This document shows positions 22,395-32,525 of a stretch of DNA of 64,000 nt, in pieces. The position numbers and the translations under genes were made by a program. Numbering within the stretch: the first letter of the stretch is position 1; each line of letters begins with the position of its first letter. The stretch lies in contig NC_091117.1 in assembly GCF_040183065.1 (NCBI RefSeq), positions 101,249,001-101,313,000 of the forward strand, in the 5' to 3' direction. Origin of the DNA: Periplaneta americana. Taxonomy: Eukaryota > Arthropoda > Insecta > Blattodea > Blattidae. Below the pieces are notes generated by a model. It saw only the letters and a list, made by a program, of their open reading frames with translations, was not told the origin of the DNA and did no database searches.

Positions 22395-24588
22395 AATAAC
22401 TATTATCCATGACCATAACGAAAAACATGCCTTTACTAAATACTTTTGCGTTTGTAAAGTAGGCTTTTATTCAACATTACTTTATTTCACTAGTGAGATA
22501 AAGACTTTACCTCACAGTTTGAACTTTATCTCACAGTTCATTAGTATTTTCCTAGTACCCGGGTACACACGTATACTTTTCCATTCAAGAAGTTAATATA
22601 TTGTCACTACCTCTACTTCTTTATTACCATTACCATTTATTACTATTTCTTAAATATACATACACTCAATCTCCTTCTCTTTTCTCTGTCTGCTACGTCG
22701 TAATTTGTACATTACATCCATATCTAATATGCATCTTTTTAAAATTTTGCAATAATTTACCTTTTGGTATGCGAGGAGACATGAACCTACGAAGTTAGGT
22801 TTATAGGATTTTAAAACAACACGCGTTAGCCAACTGAGCTAAACAGACACGATGAGTAATTAAGTTTTAATATTCCTCTTAAGTTTACAGAAGTAAAATG
22901 TGAAATTATTTTAATCACATTAGTTCCGTCAACACTTCTAAATAATCCCTGAAACTTCAAAAAGACGAAAATATAAGTTTAAAGTGAAAAAATATATATA
23001 TTAAAATTATATAATTAATTATAATTTGTTATTTATCCAACGCCTTAGATACCATTCTTTACTAATCATGGCCTCCTACATCATGACCTACCTAGTAACG
23101 TATTGATTCTAAAATCCATGCCATGGTATGTGATTACATGAGGACTTATTTTCAACATATTTTATTTTATAAAACATAATTTTTCGTTATGGTCACGGAT
23201 AAAATTACGTATGGTACTTGTGAGCATGATCTTTATTGCACTTACCTCACAAGTACCATAAATAACTATTATCCATGACCATAACGAAAAACATGCCTTT
23301 ACTAAATACTTTTGCGTTTGTAAAGTAGGCTTTTATTCAACATTACTTTATTTCACTAGTGAGATAAAGACTTTACCTCACAGTTTGAACTTTATCTCAC
23401 AGTTCATTAGTATTTTCCTAGTACCCGGGTACACACGTATACTTTTCCATTCAAGAAGTTAATATATTGTCACTACCTCTACTTCTTTATTACCATTACC
23501 ATTTATTACCATTTCTTAAATATACATACACTCAATCTCCTTCTCTTTTCTCTGTCTGCTACGTCGTAATTTGTACATTACATCCATATCTAATATGCAT
23601 CTTTTTAAAATTTTGCAATAATTTACCTTTTGGTATGCGAGGAGACATGAACCTACGAAGTTAGGTTTATAGAATTTTAAAACAACACGCGTTAGCCAAC
23701 TGAGCTAAACAGACACGATGAGTAATTAAGTTTTAATATTCCTCTTAAGTTTACAGAAGTAAAATGTGAAATTATTTTAATCACATTAGTTCCGTCAACA
23801 CTTCTAAATAATCCCTGAAACTTCAAAAAGACGAAAATATACGTTTAAAGTGAAAAAAATATATATAATAAAATTATATAATTAATTATAATTTGTTATT
23901 TATCCAACGCCTTAGATACCATTCTTTACTAATCATGGCCTCCTACATCATGACCTACCTAGTAACGTATTGATTCTAAAATCCATGCCATGGTATGTGA
24001 TTACATGAGGACTTGTTTTCAACATATTTTATTTTATAAAACATAATTTTTCGTTATGGTCATGGATAAAATTACGTATGGTACTTGTGAGCGCGATCTT
24101 TATTGCACTCGTGTAATTTAAGCACGAGGCTGACGCCTCGTGCTTAAATCTTTCCACTCGTGCAATAAAGATGCACTTACCTCACAAGTACCATAAATAA
24201 CTATTTTCAGTGTTTAGTCCCTTATTTCCCATTGTTCTTTGGATTTATCATTAGTGAAATATCAATTAACGGATAAATTATGTTATACACTCAGTTGATA
24301 ATATAAATAATATTCACGACAAATATATAAAAACAGAAGAGATAACGAATCATAATTTAGCCGACCGATAACTTTATAACATGGTCTACATATTCTATAT
24401 TCTATATAGATACTTTGGCTTTGCACCGAGAGACTGTATTGTATTCTATTCAATGCAAAGGCGTACTTTATCTTATCTCTTCGCTTTGCCCACGTGACAA
24501 CTATATTTAGCTGACTCGTTACGAACTTGCCAAGGTCATATAGGCCAATAATAATTTATCCATGGTCATCAGTTGTCGACAGTACATA

Positions 24589-26478
24589 CACTGCCATCGT
24601 GATCTAGAGCCAGGCCGTAATGCAGGTTGTGTGACGTCACTCGATGAGTCGGGCTTTTCTATTTGAGTATACGGAGCTGAGTGAAATATGTTACTTTATA
24701 ACGTGTCGGCGCTCAATTTTATTTAGTGTAATGTGTGTATAAGACCCCTTCACACTTCCTATTGCATAATATGTTGCAGAAATAATTACAAAACTATTTT
24801 ATTTTAATGTGAACGGAGTTTTACATGGTAACATAACTTGGTTGCATCAACATTTTAAGTTTGGAATGGAAGCTATTTTGAGATTTAATAAAGAAGAATT
24901 ATTTATATTGTGATTTTAATTTAGCACATCTACCTTCCTTACTTGTAGGTACAAAATTTACCACAGTCCCTCCTATGAAATTAGTGTATGTACAGTTGTG
25001 TGTTAATCTGGTAGGTTAGATAAATACAATTCATTACAACCCAGTATAACCCAGTATAGCAGGGAACAAATAAATAATACAATTAAATTTTTATTCAATG
25101 TAATATGTGCATAAGTTCCATTTATGTGTTGCATAATGTGGCAGGAATAATAAATAAAAATGTGTTATTTTTATGTGAAGAGAATTTATCATGTTAACAT
25201 AACCTATCTGCGTCAACATTTTAGGCTTAAGTTGAGAACGAAAACGGTTTTGAGATTTAATAAAGAAGAATATATTTTTAGGATAAACTTCAGAACACGG
25301 TTACCGTCCTTACTTATAGGTAGAAAATTCACCACAGTTCCTCCTATGAAATGTACATACGTTATATTACTTAGTAGCGCTGAGGTATAGTTCCGGTAAT
25401 TTCTGAACTGAAAACAGTTGAATTTATTTTTTGTGGAGATGCATTTGATCCTATAAGCAAGGCATATTAAAATCCTGAACGAACCGAACTAATTTGTATA
25501 TGCAAGATTTATGAATACGAAGGGAACTACCTCAGCGCTAGTTTAGCCCTAGTAACATATTAAACTAATCAGACTTCAGACTGGAGTACCGTCTGAAACG
25601 AATAAATACAATTGAAGTGTAGACAAATTGCATTTATAAGTTATACGTAGCGTTATGCTTAATTATAATGCATAATTGCGAATATGGAAATAAGGCAAGT
25701 ACTGATAGAATAAACATAACCTATAACTTCAACACATTAAAATATGCGTGCGATGCAAATCAAAATTGTTGAAACGTGCATAAATGAATGTGCAAGAATT
25801 TCGTAATGAAGCATGAGTGCTTTATTTCAACTAATTACAATTCTAGATACTGTAACAGTAATGAAAACTACAGGGTATAATTTTTCGTAATATACTATAT
25901 GTATCTCGTTTTTAGTTCAAATTGTGTATATTATCAAACGTCGTATTATTTACTCGTATAATGTAGGTTATTCACAAATAAAAAGGGCGCAATAATTTAA
26001 ATTTAATAAGACAAATACGGTAAACTAGCAATAATGGATTAGACAAGAGTAACATCGGTAACGCTGCACTTAGGCCTAATCACAACTTACTTTACATGCC
26101 TGTTTCACTTTCACGTATATATTATTACACATATTTAGCCTACTGTTTATAAGACCAAAATTTCACTTAACCACATAAGGGCGCAATATTTAATCGAAAT
26201 AAAGGCAGGTATTACACATACGAACTTTGCCTGCAACAACGTAATTTTCACGCCAAAAATAATATTATACCTTAAATTGCAAGAAAATTGTGTCTCAAGT
26301 GTCTCACAATCACTGTTTAAAATTTTACTGACGCAATTACACCGCATTTCAGAGAAATGTATGTTATTCTTCATGCACTGCAACTAATTCATATGGTTGA
26401 AAGACCGCCTTTTGCGATCAGCTGTTAAGCGAGTCACGTGGTCTGCCTTACGGCCTGTATTAGATCACGATGGCAGTG
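24589..26478. mobile_element. 1.9 kb TIR element of unknown family
   Basis: The left end CACTGCCATCGTGATCTA and its reverse complement at 26461-26478 begin inverted repeats of about 45-50 bp, which continue imperfectly through CAGGCCGTAA. Flanks GTACATA (24582-24588) and GTATATA (26479-26485) may be a 7-bp duplication with one change. No transposase is recognisable inside, so it is probably non-autonomous. Confidence 0.7.
24728..25370 (+). repeat. Diverged direct duplication of about 280 bp
   Basis: About 24728-25010 and 25098-25370 share, in order, TGCATAAT.TG..GCAG, AACATAACTTG.TGC.TCAAC, TTTTGAGATTTAATAAAG and CACAGT.CCTCCTATGAAAT. It lies inside the 1.9 kb TIR element. Confidence 0.65.
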
Positions 26479-26682
26479 GTATATACCGTTGCTTACGAGA
26501 TTATCTCGCAAGTAAGAAATAATCGAATTAGACAGATCAGACCGGTTTAGAGTTCGTGTCTCGTGATGGTGTTGGTCATTGTGCCATCTGTTAACGATTA
26601 TTGAACTACATCAAGCCGGCCTCCAACTGCAAACAAGAAAGTCCATATAAAGGAGTTATCTGTTAGTATATATGATCTAGGG

Positions 26683-29600
26683 TATAACATATCTCATTAT
26701 AGCGTCAATGATATGTGTTCTATAGTGTCAGTGAATTGTGTTATAGAGTGTCAGTGAAATATGTCCTAAAGTGGCAGTGAATTGCGTCATAGTGCCACTA
26801 CAGTGAGTGAGATGAGAGTAAAGTGAAAGATTATGGAAACTTTTGTAGGGACTATACATATGTAGGTTGTATTGTAAATTAGGTTATTTATTATTAAATT
26901 ATTTTATTTATTAACTTAGTTTTTTTGTTTTATTAGGTTATTTTATGTTATATTATTACTATTGTGTTAAATTGTATATAGTGTTAAATTGTATTGTGTA
27001 TTCTTACGGTATTGTGTATTGTAATTTTATTGTGTATACCACTGCCACCGGGTGCTTGCACACTTGCAGTGTAAATAAATAAATACATACATTACAGGTC
27101 TTTGATTATGTTTTCTTTGTAGTTCGTTTGTCTACTGTCTTCCATTTGTTATGTTTCTGTAATTCTTTAGTTTTTCTATCAGAATATCTTTTTTCATATA
27201 CTGTTATTCTTTCTGTAACTACTACTGGACGAAAGCCCATTTGTAGTATATAAATATTTATTCATTCATTAATTCGTTCACTTATTCTTTCATTCACTCA
27301 TACATTGCGAAGCAAATATGAAGGCGGGTCATGAGAAAACAAAATCTATCTCTTGCAAATAATTTTTCAGTAGGACATTTTTGAGACTATAAAAATGCAG
27401 GATTTGTTTTCCACTTCCTCTAAGATGTAGTTGTTCTTCAGTCAACTGTACGAAGAGAGGTTTTAATCTCATAAGTGACGCCAATAAGGCAACATTTGTA
27501 AGCCAAATAAGCCAAGAGATAATGGGTGGGGTGGCAAGTTACTTTCCCTCCCAACATATAGAATATACGCAATTAACCGAAATTCTATCGCAACCTTATC
27601 AAATTTAATGTTTTAAATGATACACAAATTTTATTATTTATCTCAAAATGAATAGGATAATACTATTGCACTCTTGCTTTTTAATAGTTACGAGAAAGTC
27701 AGTGACGTCGGTCAGTATTTTTAATCTCATGGAGATTCAAAAAGTCTGTCATATCATCATTGGCCTCCCCCACTCTCTGTTAAATCTAAACTGATATAGT
27801 GAAATCTGTTTTGAGATGTAACTGTTTTGCATTGTCAGAACATTAATCTTTTAGGTCTGTGTAAAGTTTAGTGTTCATTTTTATTCAGTCCTTTCAGTAA
27901 CAAACGTAATATGTCTGATGACTTCATTGAGTTTCATATATTAAAGTAGTATTTACGTTATAATTCTGAAGTCGAAATTTTTTAAGCTTCTTTTTTTGTA
28001 ATTTTTGTTTGGGTGGGAGTTTAAAATATAAAATTCTGTTGCATATTGTAGCATTGGGATTGCAAGATTGTTTGGAATGGAAGCAATGTATTGATATATC
28101 TTTTCATATTTGTCTTTATATTTCCTGGCAATAAATGCATTTTAAAGATGCAACTTGCTGTCAAAATTCCAATTAAGACACTCTAATTTGAACCGTATAT
28201 GATATATAAACCATCCATTAACAGAATTTCAATAATTTGTATTTTTCAGAGCAATACGATGTTTTAAACCCCGAGTTTGTCAAAATTCTAAAGTAATTTT
28301 GGGTTTTTTTTTGCGTTTTTAATTGGGTCGTCGGAATTCCTTTTGTTAGATCGAATGATTTACCTATTACTTATATATTAATATGTTTTCTATGTTTTCA
28401 CTGAGCCGCGAACTTCTTCCCGATCAGACTCCATAGAACCTTATCCTTTCATTTATTTATTTACTTTTTTATTTGTTACGATCATTATCACTCATTTAGT
28501 AACAATATCTCGATACGAAGTAAGTTGTAATGTTTACAACAATAATTCTGAGAGCAAATAGGTTACTATAAATGGCACATTGACTGGCGGTAAAACTGTA
28601 AACTTTGCTTGTTAACAGCACATAGCCCATTAGGCCTATATCTGGAAACAGTGATGTTCCTTGAGGCTAGTAATGTCTTTGGACACGATTTGTAACTACT
28701 TCCAGATCCATAATCAATTAATTAATTAATATTAATTAATGCATTTATTCATTCGTTTTAAATAATATAATAGTTCTCATGTGGTAACATTAATAGTGAA
28801 AAGTGTATATCGACTATGTTGAACGGCAACTTCGTATGTAAAAATATGAACGAAATAAAATTTCACTTCACTCGTCAATAAATTTTCTCGAATCATCTGT
28901 AAACGCATCATAAGTGAAAGGATATATATAAATATGAGAACAAGAGACTTAAATATTCTTTTATTGCCAGATATTTCTTAGTTTTTTTTTTTAGAAATAT
29001 TGAATTGTTTTTTCGCTCTCCTATAAAATTGAAATTTTAGACATACGAGCTTGGTGTTTAACTGCTTCCTTAATTTTATTTTTTTAATTCCAATCGGCAA
29101 AAATCTGTTGATCAAATCTGATGGAAGCCTGATCTGCGATCAAATACTGATTTTTCTTTCTGCAATAGAAATAGATCTGATGGCCAATCAAACACTCTTT
29201 GATCGCCAATCATATTTTGATCGGTGTTTTTGCAACCGGGCCTAGGTTTTTCTGTCAGAGTGTGTTTTCTTCATATATTCTTCTTTCGTACGTTCGTTTG
29301 TTACCTAGATAATTCCTTGGTTAGTCCGTCAGTAAGTTAGTCAGTCAGTTAGTTCGTTCATTCGTTTACAAATTAATTGATTCATACTGCGAAGCTAATA
29401 CAAAGACGAAAATATAATCTATCTCATTGCTAATAATAAACTTACAATAGGACATTCTTACTCTAAAAGAAGTAAATGTTTTCTTTTCCGCTCCCTATAT
29501 ATGTAGTTGTTTTTTTAGTCAACTGTCCGAAGACAGATTTGAATCTCATAAGACAACACTGATGGGGCAACGAAGCCACGAGATAATAGGCTAGAGTGGC

Positions 29601-30009
29601 CAGTTCCTCTCCCCCTTCCCGAAACTAAAATATATGCCAGAAGTAGTATCACAAGAATTAAATATAAAATATTAGCAACATTTTAGAATAAGGTTGCGGA
29701 GGGGCTTGTATGGTGCAGAATATCATTTTCAGGATGATACGTGACGGCAAAAATTAATCAAAACGCATTGGAACGAAATCAGTCCAGACACATGGTTACG
29801 TTATTTCCAAATATGTTTCGCCCAACATATCCGAAAGGCTATTACAACATTATCAATGTTAATGTTTTATATAATACCCAAATTTTATTACTTATCTCAG
29901 GAAAGAATTGTATATGATTCTTGCACTTCGATTTTTAAGAGTGAAGAAAGAATCATTGGCCTCAGACGGTTTTTTTAATCTCATGGATATTCAAAAGTGT
30001 TTCCAGATC
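26683..30009. repeat. Middle part of duplicated block A
   Basis: Matches 54064-57706 in order, with small indels; for example, B carries about 30 bp of AT repeat at 54970 and extra sequence near 56340-56400 that A lacks. No protein-coding gene is recognisable. The match ends at the Polinton-like element. Confidence 0.85.
26880..27085 (+). mobile_element. LINE 3' UTR tail
   Basis: ATT-rich text followed by ACTGCCACCGGGTGCTTGC and ACTTGCAGTGTAAATAAATA, then an A-rich tail. This resembles the 3' end of insect Jockey/CR1-type LINEs. The same tail sits at about 54290-54500 in block B. Confidence 0.55.
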
Positions 30010-30015
30010 ATCATT

Positions 30016-31569
30016 ACTAGAATAGAAATGGTGGGTAACTCTGGAGGTAGGCTGGCGGTAGGGTGGAGGTAGGGAGTGACTGGCGGTAGGATGGAGGTAG
30101 AGAGTGACTGGAGGTAGGGATGTGACGTCAGAAGTGGGCGTGGCTAAAGTATGACATCACGGAGGGGGTGGGGGGCTTAAATTATGACGTAAGAAAGGGG
30201 TGTAACTTAAATTACGTCATAAATGGCAATCTAAGAGTTCAAGGTGAAAGTGTGACGTCATGCACACGTGCAGGTATGTAATTGAAGTTGTGGCATGACA
30301 TGTTCATACAAGTTTGGGGGGCGGTGAAATAAACAAGTTCATACATGTTTATTTCCTCAATGCAGATGTAATGTCTGCTATGTGTGCATATATTATGCTG
30401 ATTCACGATTGTTCTTGCAGCATCTTATGTTATACAAGGGTGGAGGTAGGGAGTGACTGGTGGTAGGGAGTGACTGGCGGTAGGGTGGAGGTAGGGGGTT
30501 TTATGTGACGTCAGAAGTGGGCGTGGTGAACGTCACATGTGGCTTTTCACGAAGGGATGTAACTTAAAAGTGTGACGTCATAAATGGCTATCTGACAAGT
30601 TCATACATGTTTGAACATCCCATCTGCTACGTGTGCAAATATTATGCAAGCTCACATCCGGCGAGTGTGTGTGAATTGCTGAGTAAAGAATTCACTTGTA
30701 AATTAAACACATACATTCTTCTTCTTAAGATTCTAATGTAATGGTAATTTAATTGATGGGGGGGGTGGGTGTTGGAAATTTGAATGGAGGGCATAAATGG
30801 TTGTACTTTCCGATAAAAAATTAATCTAGCATACTTGTAAATTAAACAGGATGTGGCTGAAGTGACGTTATAAATTTGTAATTGAAGTTGGAAATGGGGG
30901 AGGGGGGTAAAATTTGAAATACGAACGGCATAACTTAAAGTGTGGTGTCATAAATTTTTAATTGAAGTTGGAAATGTAATAATTTGAAATGCACATGTTC
31001 ATACAAGTTTGTATAGTGGGGGGGGGGGGAGGAATAGACAAGTTCATACATGTTTGTATATTTGAAAGTGAGTTGTGAATGTTAAAATAATCACTATCTG
31101 CTATGTGTGCAAATATTATGCAAGGTTGCTTGGTTGTACTTTAAGCCAATTGCTGAGTAATTGATAAAAAATATTAAGATTCTAATGTATTGATAATTGA
31201 ATTGATAAATAGTAATGGGAAATGGAAATTGGAAAGCGGGAATTATTGATGGCGTAAATGGTTGTACTTTAAGCCAATTTATAAAAAAAAAAATTAATCT
31301 AGCACACTTGTAAATTAAACACATACATTCTTCTCATATTATTCCAATGTAATACATTTTGAGTGGTTTGTTTAGCGTATTTAATACATTATTACCAACA
31401 TTCAGAATGTGACATTATTATTTCGTAATACAGTAATTGTAGCAGATAAATCAATGTAGATGTATATGTTGAAGTGTGCAAATATTATGCAAGCTTGCTT
31501 AATCACTTCCGGCGACGATGCAATTGCTGAGTAATGATAAAAACATGTTTTTGAAGCACCTGGAACGTG
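30016..31569 (+). repeat. Left terminal inverted repeat, about 1.55 kb
   Basis: Pairs with 38556-40100 with few mismatches and indels. Contents: a minisatellite of GGAGGTAGGG/AGTGACTGG units (30042-30120 and 30436-30500), several TGACGT sites, G-runs, repeated CATGTTCATACAAG / CAAGTTCATACATG phrases, and iterated GTGTGCAAATATTATGCAAG modules. Confidence 0.92.
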
Positions 31570-31720
31570 TTATATTACACAAATATTGCATGATGCAAAC
31601 ATCCGGCGATTGTTCTCGCAGCGTCTTATGTTACACAAATATTGAATGTGTGCAAATATTATGCAAGGTTGCTAATTTTACATCCGGCGATGAAATTGCT
31701 GGGTGATGATAAAAAAACGT
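30631..31720 (+). promoter_or_regulatory. Iterated module in the left TIR region, four copies
   Basis: Copies start at about 30631, 31105, 31474 and 31648. Each has GTGTGCAAATATTATGCAAG, usually then a CATCCGGCGA-like box (absent at 31105), then AATTGCTGAGTAATGATAAA. Inverted counterparts end near 39485, 39015 and 38648. They may be promoter, replication or protein-binding sites. The function is unknown. Confidence 0.6.
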
Positions 31721-31819
31721 GTTTTTGAATATGTAGCATATGACCACCTGCAGCGTCTTATATTACACAAATGTTGTATTGGTATAAAATCTGAGAATAT
31801 GAAAGCATAACTGAGAGTC

Positions 31820-32256
31820 ATGGATGCATATTCGTGGGAAACGTTGTGACGCTAACCGTTGATAGTCCACTGGGAGACATATGATCATTCTCGTCCCAAC
31901 CACAAACCGGTAAGTTTATTTTTCTTTTCAAGTGAAGTATGTCTGTATTTGTGATGCAAAATGGTTATATTATTTGTAATTGATTTATTTAACAGGTGCC
32001 AGGAATTGTGAAAATAGTTGTTGTTGAGGAGACGAAGAAAGTTAAAAAGAGGAAACATATATTGTAGCGGAAGAAATGCATTGAAACATGCCTCAGCTAT
32101 ATGTGTGTGAGTGTATGTCTTGTGATCTGATATTGAATGATGATTATGTAGAGCGTATGTAAGACTAACTCATATTATTATTTTCAGCAGAGAGAACTAA
32201 AAGAGCAGAAGAAGGAAACAACGCATTGAAGGAGGAGGTGATATTGTTCAGCAATT
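31820..32256 (+). pseudogene. Decayed inverted copy of the four-exon gene
   Basis: It starts like the gene at 38212 (ATGGAT..., GGGAAACG, CTAACCGTTGATAGTCCACT) but is frameshifted. A later exon at 31996 reads VPGIVKIVVVEE...RKKCIETCLSYM. The Trp before RKKC is a TAG stop, and the large middle of exon 1 is missing. The last exon near 32196 ends ALKEEV...FSN. It sits next to the left TIR in opposite orientation to its intact relative, so the ancestral inverted repeat probably once included the gene. Confidence 0.7.
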
Positions 32257-32276
32257 AATTGAATAAAGAAAACAAA

Positions 32277-32525
32277 ATGGAGAATAAATGTGACCTTTGC
32301 GGTAAAACATTTTCACACAAATGGAAATTGAGTGCTCATGTCAAGGACAAGCACAATGCAATAGGTTACAAATGTAATATTTGTGCAAAAGACTATTCGT
32401 CCAAAAAGAATTTAGAAAGACACAAAAAAGAAACGCATAACACAATCAGATTCAGATGTAAATTATGTGGAACAATTGGCAAAGTGGAGAGATGTATGGT
32501 TGAACATGTGAAAAATCACAGTATG
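32277..32525 (+). CDS. C2H2 zinc-finger exon of the polymerase gene
   Basis: The ATG at 32277 is the first in frame. The exon ends ATG followed by GTGAGTAGG, a good 5' splice site. Reading on without splicing reaches a stop at 32540. The fingers could also be made as a separate small protein if the intron is retained. Confidence 0.7.

Larger units (their letters stand above)
21488..24200. repeat. Three tandem copies of a 0.87-0.93 kb unit
   Basis: Units begin at about 21488, 22403 and 23269. Each opens with ATCCATGACCATAACG and later carries the reverse complement near its right end (GTTATGGTCATGGAT, about 22252, 23186 and 24055), so each unit has inverted borders. A hairpin linker follows. 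Copies are nearly identical apart from small indels. Confidence 0.9.
812..26682. mobile_element. 25.9 kb insertion with short TIRs and an empty-site paralogue
   Basis: The left end reads CCCTAGATCATATATA and the right end is its exact reverse complement, ending CTAGGG. The match continues loosely for about 8 bases (AAACAGAT against CTAACAGAT). TATAA flanks both ends (807-811 and 26683-26687). At 54064-54068 block B reads straight through a single TATAA, so the unit was inserted. The duplication could also be read as 3-4 bp, because terminal A/T bases are ambiguous. The only large transposase-like gene inside is the P-type gene at 2103-9970, so a P-like element swollen by later insertions is my inference. 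P elements normally duplicate 7-8 bp, which argues against it. Confidence 0.75.

Noticed and set aside
812-26682. piggyBac identity from the CCCTAGA-like end
   Set aside because: The flanking duplication is TATAA (or a 3-4 bp part of it), not TTAA, and no piggyBac transposase is visible.
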